From Paratrimastix pyriformis (taxonomy: Eukaryota > Preaxostyla > Paratrimastigidae): a DNA stretch of 64,000 bases. The notes under the pieces were generated by a model. The model searched no databases. It had not been told where the DNA came from and worked only from the letters and a program-made list of their open reading frames with translations. A program made the translations under genes and the position numbers. Below, piece by piece: positions 1-9,163 of the stretch (its first letter is position 1; each line of letters starts with the position of its first letter). The stretch lies in NCBI GenBank assembly GCA_027972325.1, contig JAPMOS010000020.1, positions 304,001 to 368,000 on the forward strand. Reading direction: 5' to 3'.

Positions 1-19
1 TGCCGCTCGCCAACCTCCG

Positions 20-22
<3 letters not shown>

Positions 23-50
<28 letters not shown>
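23..50 (+). repeat. C homopolymer forming an intron polypyrimidine tract
   Basis: 28 consecutive C residues end 8 bases before the acceptor CAG of the first exon. Similar C runs precede acceptors at 50082-50111 and 61030-61066. Confidence 0.85.
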
Positions 51-58
51 GCTCCCAG

Positions 59-1107
59 GCCGTTTCATCGGGACGACCCCATTGGCCACGCCCCACACGC
101 CGCTGGGCACGGGCCGCTCGCTGAACCTGCTCAAGTCGGGCGCCCCGGCCTCGGAGCGCGGCTCAGTTGCGGTCATCCTGCCGCCCCAGTTCGCCGACGA
201 CCCCGAGGTGAACCCGCCCCTGGTCGATGTCAGCGCCGACTCCGAGTGGAGCAGCGCCAGCGATGATGATATCCTGCCCCCCCAGCTGCGCGGCCCGCCG
301 CCCGCCGCCCAGCCCGAGGGCGCCGCCGGGCCCGAGGAGGACCGACCGCCCCCGTCGCCCCCCATGACCCCCAAGCAGACCCCCGGCCGTCCCAGGCCGC
401 CGCTCCACCCCGAGCCCTCGCCCAACACCCTCCGCTCAGCATACTCCCCCCACGCCACCCGGAAGATCCCCCAGTCGATGCCCCTGACCCCCGAGACGCG
501 TCCCAGGCTGCCCATCAAGGCCAACGTGCTCCTGTCCCCGTACGCCGACGAGGCCACCCGCGTGCGGGCGGGCAGCCTGCCCAGCCCGCAGCACCAGCTG
601 GTCCTGCAGCAGCAGAGCGTGCTCGCGTCGGCCTCGGCGCGCCACTTCACCCCGGCCACGGCGGCCACTGGGGCTGCTGGACGCGCCCCGCTCCCGCCGG
701 CCGGGTCGCCGGAACCCGGGGCCGGGGGCGAGGAGCCCCACGAGGACATGACCCTCGGCCGACCGGACGCCCTCACGGGCGCCTTGGTGGACGATGTCCC
801 CGCCCCCGACCGCTGGCGGGCCGAGTGCGCGGCCATTGCCGAACAGCACGAGCGACTGCAGCGCCACCTTCCCCCGGGCTCGCCCATGAAGGGCCGCCGC
901 ATCTCGTCGGCCGTGCTCGAGCGAGCCTTCATGGTGCCGGCCCTGGGGGCCCTGACCGCGGTCGACCCCACCCAGCTCAGCCTGCCCAACCCCATGACGG
1001 GCGCCCGGGTGGACGTGGTCTACCAGACGGCCTCCGAGGCCGCGAAGAAGAAGAAGAAGGGCAAGAAGAGCGGCAAGGGCAGCAAGAAGGGCAAGAAGAA
1101 GGGCTGA
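59..1107 (+). CDS. 3' terminal exon of an unknown low-complexity protein (partial)
   Basis: The frame is open from an intron acceptor (CAG ending at 58, directly after a C homopolymer) to a TGA at 1105-1107, so this is the last exon of a gene that starts left of the window. The roughly 349 residues seen are rich in Pro, Ala and Ser with many SP and TP sites, such as MTPKQTP and MPLTPET, which would suit proline-directed kinases. The end is a long Lys/Gly tail (KKKKKGKKSGKGSKKGKKKG), typical of a nuclear, nucleolar or nucleic-acid-binding tail. One more ordered stretch lies near residues 255-320, around DRWRAECAAIAEQHERLQ. I recognise no family. The exon is very GC-rich, like the other genes here. 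Confidence 0.6.
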
Positions 1108-1148
1108 GCTACTCTTCTACCCCCCCCCCCCCCCCCCCCCCCCCGGCG

Positions 1149-1868
1149 ATGACGGTTCCCCTTTTCTTGATCAATGTACACAAAACGTTTGAGTCTTTTC
1201 CGAATTGGTATCGAACGAGGGGCAATTCGAGCTCAGTGTTGGCTCGAAGGCAGTCGCCGAAGAGAAAAGGTTTCAAATTTGACAGGGATTCTCTCACCCT
1301 TCGTTCCATCTTCGGCCGGCTTATGGCCTCGCCGGTGAAAAGAATCCTCTGCCCATGTCACCATTTTCCTGCCCTCCTGGATTTCGTCGAACGGCTCCAT
1401 TTTCCACATTCACCTATTCTCCCCTCTGCTTTGTGCTTCGATGAGACGTCGATCTCTTTTTCGCTCCTTGGCTCAGTTGTTGAGCCAGCTGTTGGCTCCC
1501 AATGGAAACCAGACTTCCCGAATCACACATTAACTGTTACTAATCCGGCAGCGCTCGATCTCTATCAGTTGAGCCTGACTTTGATTCATCTAATGCGGGA
1601 CTTGTTGTGGCCCGGAGAAAAACAAGTAGTGGTTCTTTTTCCGCTGGGCTCCAGACCATTGTGTCCGCTGGATTTAACGCAAGAGCGGTCGCAGATCGAC
1701 GCGAAATGGGGCACCCTGCTCGGGCTTCTGACGGCGCCTCTCTGGGGTTCCCTGCGTCCCGATCAATCCCTCGTTTCAGTGCGCCAGCAAGCCTGCGAAA
1801 TGCCATGTCTTTGTTCGATGCCCCCACGTCTGATACACTTTTCGTTCTTCGAACCCATCGACTTGTAG
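1149..1868 (+). CDS. Possible ORF between two genes, unrecognised
   Basis: An ATG at 1149, just after a 25-base C run (1120-1144), opens a 239-codon frame to a stop at 1866-1868. The product begins MTVPLFLINVHKTF and has some protein-like stretches (for example LDLYQLSLTLIHLMRDLL), but no motif I know. Its end overlaps the proposed start of the next gene (1805) in another frame. It may be a small gene, a 5' part of the next gene joined by an intron I cannot place, or chance. Codon usage is less GC-biased than in the firm genes. Confidence 0.25.
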   Translation: MTVPLFLINVHKTFESFPNWYRTRGNSSSVLARRQSPKRKGFKFDRDSLTLRSIFGRLMASPVKRILCPCHHFPALLDFVERLHFPHSPILPSALCFDETSISFSLLGSVVEPAVGSQWKPDFPNHTLTVTNPAALDLYQLSLTLIHLMRDLLWPGEKQVVVLFPLGSRPLCPLDLTQERSQIDAKWGTLLGLLTAPLWGSLRPDQSLVSVRQQACEMPCLCSMPPRLIHFSFFEPIDL

Positions 1869-3760
1869 CGTCTCCCCACATCACTTTTCTCTGGGAGTTG
1901 CTGGAGGTGCCGCTCCCTTTGCGATCACAACAGGAAACACACTGGCTGAAAGTCCTCGGAGGGCGCGGCTCTTTGGATTCTTTGAATGATCTTCTGGTCG
2001 TTTGGCGGTCTGTTCTCTTTTTTTTTTTTGGGAGTTCTGTGATGGCTGTGTTGCTGGTTGCTATTAGGCTTCTCGATGACCTTCAGACGTCCCTTCCGAC
2101 CGCCATCCAAGATCTCTGTCCGGCTTTGCATGAAATCAAGCTTGTAGTCTGTGCTTCCCAACCGTTTTTTGCGCTGACGCCATCTGCCCGATAGATACTA
2201 GCTCGGTACCTTGTTGACGCTCCGCCCTATCGTCAAGATCTGACCAACCTCTTGGTCGCCCTGTTCCCTCTTGATCCACAAAATACCCACTCTGACACCT
2301 ATCGAAGGATTCACCACGAAATCGAGGTCCGCCTTTGCGACGATGGGAACCTGGGACACCGCTGCTCCGCACCACCCTAGGACGTCCTCGGCCAGATTGA
2401 TTCCGATCTGGCGAGCTCACAGCCGCGTCCGCCAGTCCGGCAATCCCTCGTCCCTCGTTCCTCCATCTGGGGCGTGCCGTACCTGCGACCGTCATTTTCT
2501 CATCTTTCGGCTGTCACCGAGATTGCCTGCTATCATCCAACCTGCCAGGCCTTGAATGCTCTGCACAGAGTTCTTCCGGATCTGGAACGCTCAGCCCCTC
2601 CTGCCGACTGGTATCGGGCGTCGTTTGCTGCAGCCCAGACAATCGCCGTTCCTGCTCCAGCCGTCACAAGAGGCGCCTCATCCGTCGGCTCCCATTTTCC
2701 CCCGCCGTTGCCACCGGGGACTCGACCATCACCGGCCGGCCTGGGCCAGGCGGTTGGCCCTCAGGTTTCGGAATCCCACAATCTGGCCACTCCTGACCGC
2801 CGCGAGGAGGCTCCTCCCTTCCGTCCAGCTCTCTGTCCCCCCGTTGATTTGAGCCCATTGGTTTGTCTCCCGTGCGTAGCCATGGTTCCTCACCCTTCCT
2901 TCCAGCTCCAAAGCTGGATGACCGCCTTCCGCCAGTACCTGGTCGAGGCGCAGGAACAGCGCGTTCACCCGTCGCATTTCGGTCAGCACCAACAGCACAA
3001 TGTTGAAATGCGGGTCTCCGAGCATTCTCGATCGCAATCGAGTCGACCCGTATGGCGAGATGATCACATCACAACGGATGGAAGGCGTGGTCGCTCGCTT
3101 GGACGGTCTCGGGCACCTATGCGCTGTCTGTTGGCATCTTTTTGTACGTGTTAGCAACACTACCCCCCCCCCCCCCCCCCCCCCCCCCACGCGCGCACAC
3201 ACACCACACCACGCGCGCACACACCACACCACACCGCACCGCACCGCACCCGCACCCGCACCCGCACCCACACCACACCACACCACACCACACCACACCA
3301 CACCGCACCGCACCGCACCGCACCGCACCGCACCCGCACCCGCACCACACCACCACACCACACCACACCACACCACACCACACCACACCACACCACACCA
3401 CACCAGCCTTTGACCACGACAATCAAATCCTGTTTCGAAGGCGCATCCCCCACATCCACTTTCCGCTTCGGCTCGGGCACGACCTTGGTCCCAACCCAAA
3501 GAAACACAAAGTCTGTGGTTTGGTGCCTCTGCCAGTTCTAACTTTTCGGCAAGTGGTCCCCGGAGGAGGACGAGCTCTTAGAGGAAGCACTACGACAATT
3601 CAAACCAGGTTCCTGGGCGCAGATGCGCGACTCGGGTTCGTCTCACGTTTTTGGTTTTCGTCGGCCTGATTTCCTGGTAGTTTTTATCCCGGCCGGGTGT
3701 TTTCTTGATGAGCGCCAGATTCGCTCGCGTTTTCGGGTTCTCCATTCGCATTCGCAGTAA
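1805..3760 (+). CDS. Myb/SANT-domain protein, seven exons
   Basis: Proposed exons are 1805-2007, 2068-2143, 2195-2326, 2381-3143, 3407-3510, 3554-3635 and 3681-3760; all junctions keep phase. The N-terminal 140 residues look alpha-helical (LWELLEVPLPL, ALHEIKLILARYLVDAPPYR). The middle is Pro/Ser-rich. The C terminus is a Myb/SANT repeat: KWSPEEDELLEEALRQF, then SWAQMRDS, then DERQIRSRFRVLH, with the spaced Trp residues and third helix expected of a DNA- or histone-tail-binding SANT fold. It is probably a nuclear regulator. Only one repeat is seen. The start ATG is the first that suits the frame, and an upstream exon is possible. Intron 4 holds C-run and CACAC-type repeats. Introns before the SANT exons are 43 and 45 bases, one with TTCTAAC 14 bases from an unusual AAG acceptor. 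Confidence 0.65.
3164..3405 (+). repeat. C run and CACACC/GCACC simple repeats in an intron
   Basis: A C homopolymer is followed by about 220 bases of imperfect ACACC, GCACC and CGCACC units, lying between the donor at 3144 and the acceptor at 3404-3406 of the SANT gene. Confidence 0.9.
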
Positions 3761-3935
3761 TGCCCTCCAGTCTCAATGCGACTTGTATTCGGTGGGCGTT
3801 GGTGTCTGGGATGCCTTTTTGTACGTACATTTTTTGGCGCTGTGACAGGTTTCGTGTCTTCCAATCGCCAAAGGGGGCTGTCGGCAAGGTCAGTTGGCTT
3901 TTTCCGAGTTTCGTTTCACGAAAAATCGCGAAGAG

Positions 3936-5642
3936 ATGGGCTGCTGCGGTTCCAGTTTGGGCGAAGCCGATCCTAATTTGGTTGCAGCCAATGCCAGAAT
4001 CGACCAGCAGCTGAAGGTCGAAAAATCCAAAAAGTCCAACGAGGTCACGTTTCTCCTCCTTGGGACCGGCGAGAGTGGGAAGTCCACAATTTTTAAGGTT
4101 TCTTGGCCTGTTTTTTCGACCATTAACTCAATTTTTGGCAGCAAATGAAGATTATTCATCAAAACGGCTACACTCGCCAGGAGCTTCTTGACTTTGTGCC
4201 GATTCTTCATCAAAATGTGTTGAATGGTATCAAGGCTATCATTGGGGCGAGCGAGCACCTGTGTATTCCGATGAACCCCGCCAATCGGGTCTGCTCCTCG
4301 ATTTGTTTTTCCTGAAATATCCCCCCGGCTTGGATTGCTCCTGCCCAGGAACGAGCCGCTCACATCATGGCCGCGGAGACTTTGGATGCGGCCCTGGGGC
4401 GAGAGATTGCCGTTTTGTGGCGGGATGATGGCATACAACAGACTTTCCTTCGCGCCGGGGATTACCAGCTTTGCGACGCTGCCGGATAGTCTGCGATCCG
4501 ACCCGTGCCGCGGACGTGACCTATGACTGCCACCCACCACGCCGCTCATCATCTCCTCCCTTCTGCCACTCCAGTTGCCTGCGTGAGGTGGAGCGCCTCT
4601 CGCAGCCGGACTTTCTGCCCACCCAGCAGGACGTTCTCCACGCCCGGGTGCGCACCACGGGGATGGTCTCGACCGAGTTCGACTACGGCGGCCTCCACTT
4701 CAAGTCCGCATGCCACCCGCTCCGGAGCCGCCCCACATGAGCCAAATCCTCCTTGCACCCGTTGGCGGAAGAGACCACCCAGTTGCCCGCTCGCTCATGC
4801 TGCCCATTCTGCGCGCTCCATCTTCGCAGGATGATCGATGTCGGTGGCCAGCGGAACGAGCGCAAGAAGTGGATCCACTGCTTCCAGGACGTCACGGCCA
4901 TCCTCTTTTGCGTCTCCCTCAACGAGTCTGTCCCCCCCCCCCCCCCCACCCCCCCGCCCAGACGTTTCTCCTCTTCTCTCTTGTGCCTTCTCTCCTTTGC
5001 TTTGCGATTCGCTTCATGCGGATTCCTTCGCCTCGATGGGACACCTCCCGATCCCCCTGCCCAACCCGCCAGGTATGACCAAAAGCTGGTCGAGGACGAG
5101 TCCACCAACCGCATGAAGGAGTCCCTCGTGCTCTTCAACGAGATCTGCAACAGCAAGTGGTTCCCAAGTCTGCCCGCTGCCCAACCCGGGACCTTGTGCC
5201 CGCCCCGCACAGCCAGGAACGAGCGATTGGTGACACCGCTTCTGCCGCACCACCTGCGCGTCCCCTCACCCAGGCACGAGCATCATTCTCTTCCTGAACA
5301 AGACGGACCTCTTCAAGGAGAAGATCAAGCGGGTCGACCTGCGCTGCCTCTTCCCCGACTACACAGGTCCGTTCGGCTCGAGATTTGATCCAGCCGCACC
5401 CCATCCACCTCCATTGTCCCCGGCCACGCTCACCTCCCAACCTCGCTTCCGTTTCAGGCGGCCCTGATTTCTACCGTGCGAGCAAGTTTATTATGGAACG
5501 TTTCTTGTTCCTCAATCAGTGCCCCAAACAAATCTATCCCCACCTCACTCAGGCCACAGACACTGGCAACATCCAGTATGTATTCAATGCTGTCAAAGAT
5601 ATCATCCTTCAGAACAACCTCCGAGACGCGTACGAGTTTTAA
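3936..5642 (+). CDS. Heterotrimeric G-protein alpha subunit
   Basis: Eight exons (3936-4097, 4142-4288, 4349-4488, 4575-4703, 4830-4925, 5073-5167, 5274-5366, 5458-5642) give 348 residues, the normal family length. The protein binds GTP and relays signals from seven-helix receptors at the plasma membrane. N-terminal MGCC supplies Gly2 for myristoylation and Cys3/Cys4 for palmitoylation. All G boxes are present: GTGESGKST (P loop), ARVRTTG with the switch I Arg and Thr, DVGGQR with the catalytic Gln, NKTD, and TQATDT. The start is the ATG that supplies MGCC. The C terminus ends RDAYEF without the Cys at -4, so pertussis-toxin-type modification is not expected. Six of seven donors begin GTC. 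The subclass cannot be assigned by eye. Confidence 0.97.
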
Positions 5643-5894
5643 CCTTGGAGTTCCTCAATATCGTTTCTTCTCCTCCCCTTTTCCATTCCCGTCTCCGTTT
5701 GTCTTTTCAATCCCCTCCCCGTTCCACTTTTCTCGCGGATGACTTTCCCCTTGTCCTCGAAGAAAATCTTGTATTCCCATGACCCACAGGTGCCCCTGGG
5801 ACGGTGGGCAATCGTGCTACGGCGCGAAATCCGTGAAACCAAACTTGACCTCCGCACCCGTGCTAGCCTGTTTTACCCCGGATCCTCAATCATC

Positions 5895-8480
5895 ATGGTC
5901 TCTTTTGCTTTTTCTTCCTGAGCATTTTCCAAGCAAAAACGCCTCTTCTGGTGGGTTTAGGCCGGTGCTCTTGAGAACGCTCAGAAGCAGTTGGAGCGCA
6001 TTGCCGATGTGGAGCAGGAGAAGCGCTTCGGGTACATTCGCACCGTCTCCGGCCCTGGTTTGTTGAACAAATCATTCTGGCGTCCTTCTCATTGTTTACG
6101 CTCCCTTTTATCACAGTCGTCATTGCCGAGCATATGAGCGGCTCTGCCATGTATGAGCTGGTCAGTGGACCTCGGTTTCGAGAGGAATTGTGATTTTATA
6201 TGTGTGTTTGTGCAGGTTCGTGTGGGTACCTCGGAGCTGGTGGGTGAAATTATTCGGCTCGAGGGTGATACCGCCACCATTCAGGTGTACGAAGAGACTG
6301 GTCCGATTATTTTCCTGAGCGCTCGTGGTTTATTTCGTCGTTGCCTCTTCTTATTCAGCCGGTCTTACCGTCGGTGATCCCGTGCTCTGCTCTGGCCTTC
6401 CCCTGTCCGTTGAGCTGGGCCCTGGCCTGATTGGCAAGATTTATGATGGTATCCAGCGTCCTCTTGAGGTCGGATCCTTTTCCACCCGAAGTCGAGTTAT
6501 TCATCATTATTGTTTCATAGGCCATTGCCAACGCCTCTAAGGATATTTTCATTCCCAAGGGTGTGAACATGCCTGCTCTTGCCCGTGAATCCACTTGGGA
6601 GTTCCACCCCACCACCTACAAGGTCTGTTCTTGTCCCCGTTGTGATGGGCGCTAATGCAATCTCGCTGCTTCAGGTTGGCGACCTGATCACCGGTGGCGA
6701 TATCTTCGGTATGGTGCAAGAGAACCGTCTGATTAAGCACAAGATCATGTGCGCTCCGGGCACCTATGGTCGCATCACCTATCTCGCCGAGGCTGGCAAC
6801 TACGATCTTGCCACCCCCGTGCTTGAGGTTGAGTTCGAAGGCCAGCGCTATCGTCACACCATGGTGCAGACCTGGCCCGTGCGTCAGCCCCGTCCTGTCG
6901 TTGAGAAGCTCCCCGGTATCAACCCCCTGCTGACCGGCCAACGTGTCCTCGACGCGCTCTTCCCGTCTGTCCTCCCAACCCCGCCTTCCCACAGTCCCCC
7001 TGACTCTCGTTGTAGTGTCGTCCAGGGCGGTACCTGCGCCATTCCCGGTGCCTTCGGCTGCGGCAAAACTGTCATTTCGCAGGCCCTGTCCAAGTACTCC
7101 AACTCCGATGCCATCATCTACGTCGGCTGCGGCGAGCGCGGTAACGAGATGGCCGAAGTGCTGATGGATTTCCCCGAGGTCTGCTCCGTTTCGTCTGCGG
7201 GGTGTTTCTCGGGGGGAGCTGCGGAGCGCTTTGGACCGTGTTTCTCATGCGTTGTTTGTTTCCCGCCCCCTGTCTAGCTGACCATGACCACCCCCGAGGG
7301 CGACAGCGTGCCCGTCATGAACCGCACCACTCTGATCGCCAACACCTCCAACATGCCCGTGGCTGCCCGTGAGGCCTCCATCTACACCGGTATCACCCTG
7401 TCCGAGTACGTCCGCGATATGGGTTACAACGTCTCCATGATGGCCGACTCCACCTCCCGGTGGGCCGAGGCCCTTCGTGAAATCTCCGGTCGTCTGGCTG
7501 AAATGCCCGCCGATAACGGTTACCCCGCCTACCTGGGTGCCCGTCTGGCCTCCTTCTACGAGCGTGCCGGCCGCTGCATGTGCATTGGCAGCCCCGAGCG
7601 TGAGGGCTCCGTTTCCATCGTTGGTGGTCCGTGATGAACCCTCCCATCCCTCCCTCCTGCATGTTCATCCTCCGGACTCCCTGACTTAACGTCTCCTCTC
7701 CTCCTCCCCGACCCCGACCCCGACCCCGACCCACCCCGTCTTTCCCGCAGCCGTGTCGCCCCCCGGTGGTGATTTCTCCGATCCCGTTACCACCTCGACC
7801 CTGTCCATCGTCCAGGTCTTCTGGGGTCTCGACAAGAAGCTCGCCCAGCGCAAGCACTTCCCCGCCGTCAACTGGCTCAAGTCCTACTCCAAGTACGAGC
7901 ACGCCCTGGAGCCCTTCTACGACACGGTCGACCGTGAGTTCACCTCGCTCCGCACCAAGTGCCACGAGGTGCTCCAGATGGACGAGCAGCTCAGCGAGAT
8001 TGTGCAGCTGGTGGGTCGCGACTCGCTCGACGAGTCCGGCAAGGTCACCCTCGATGTGGCCAAGATGATCAAGGAGGATTTCCTGCAGCAGAACTCCTAC
8101 ACGGTCCGCTCCCCTCCTGCCTTTGGACTCGACTTCTTTCCGCGCCCTTTCGGCCGGCTGTCCCTGGTCGCAAGAATTTTGTGCTCATTCCCCCCCCCCT
8201 TCGCACTCTGCAGCCCTACGATAGGTACTGCCCCTTCTACAAGACCATCGGCATGATGCGCAACATTGTCACCTTCCACGACCTGGCCCAGAAGGCCGTC
8301 TCCACGGGCGAGCACCGCACCTCCCTGGCGGCCATCAAGCAGCACATGGGCACCCTGCTGCCCCGCATCTCGGCCCAGAAGTTCAAGGACTCCCACGAGC
8401 TCTCCGAGGAGGCCGTCAAGGAGTACTTCACCAAGCTCAACGAGGAGATCCACGCCTCCTTCGCCTCGCTCACCGAATAA
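5895..8480 (+). CDS. V-type H+-ATPase catalytic subunit A
   Basis: Eleven exons give 620 residues, the usual length: 5895-5897, 5961-6057, 6117-6160, 6216-6300, 6359-6468, 6521-6622, 6675-6964, 7016-7178, 7278-7626, 7751-8103 and 8214-8480. The enzyme hydrolyses ATP in the cytosolic V1 sector to drive proton pumping into endomembrane compartments. Visible features are the N-terminal barrel and nonhomologous region ([11 protein letters not shown]), Walker A GAFGCGKT at about 7048-7071, [46 protein letters not shown] with Walker B, and [12 protein letters not shown]. It is intact. The first coding exon is only the ATG, followed by a 63-base intron; nine of ten donors begin GTC. The bacterial/archaeal-type A subunit is less likely given ten spliceosomal introns. 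Confidence 0.97.
7707..7736 (+). repeat. CCCGAC microsatellite in V-ATPase intron 9
   Basis: About five CCCGAC units lie shortly before the acceptor at 7748-7750. Confidence 0.7.
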
Positions 8481-9163
8481 ACGGGCCCTGGCCGCTCGCT
8501 TTTGGCGTGCGAAGACCCCCCCCTTGCTGCCGCAGGGGTCGGGGGCGCGCGTGCCGTCTTTCCTCCCTGTTTTTTCCCTCGCTTTCTCCCCACCCCGTTC
8601 CTCTCTTCTGGCCACCCCGAAAAGGCGCGGCTTAATTTTTGGCCGCCACCACTCGGGTGTTCGGAAGCTTCTTCCCCCTGCTTGCGCTCTCGGATCGGCT
8701 TTTTCCGCAACTTGCTGCGGCATCCCCTTCTCCGCTCTCCTTGGGTCTGGGTGTCGTCGGGAGCCGGGGATGCTGAGTCGAAAGACTGGTCAAGTCTTCT
8801 CGTTCGGAACTCCAGTGTATGCGGGCTTCAGCGCCGTCTGTCGATGCGTGTTATTTCCGTGTGGTAGCACCTTGCCGAGGCTGACCGGACCCGTCGCTGG
8901 CAAAGCCTTCAATTCCGGCGAGTGTCGTTTTTGGTCCAGAGGCGTGCCGACGTGTCGTGGACCTTATTTGGACTTGTGGGACTGTTTGACCACGCGATTT
9001 CCTAGCACCCAAACGTTTCTTGGATGATGCCCGAAATGATGGGCGTTTCACGGGGCAAGTTTGATAATCCGAACAGCATCGAACGGCCATTTTGGCCAAC
9101 GTGCATGCCATCGAAGAGTCGAGCTAACCTTTTGGGTGATCTACACCCTTCCGGGAATCAGTG
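8481..9163. other. Intergenic stretch, no gene seen
   Basis: The stretch lies between the V-ATPase stop and the next start. Mixed composition and only short frames are seen, with no repeat, RNA gene or conserved motif I can support. It must hold the 3' end of the V-ATPase transcript and the promoter of the next gene. Confidence 0.5.

Noticed and set aside
3108-3507. Cys/Val/Trp- and His/Thr/Pro-rich frames over the CACACC repeat
   Set aside because: Simple-repeat translations within an intron of the SANT gene.
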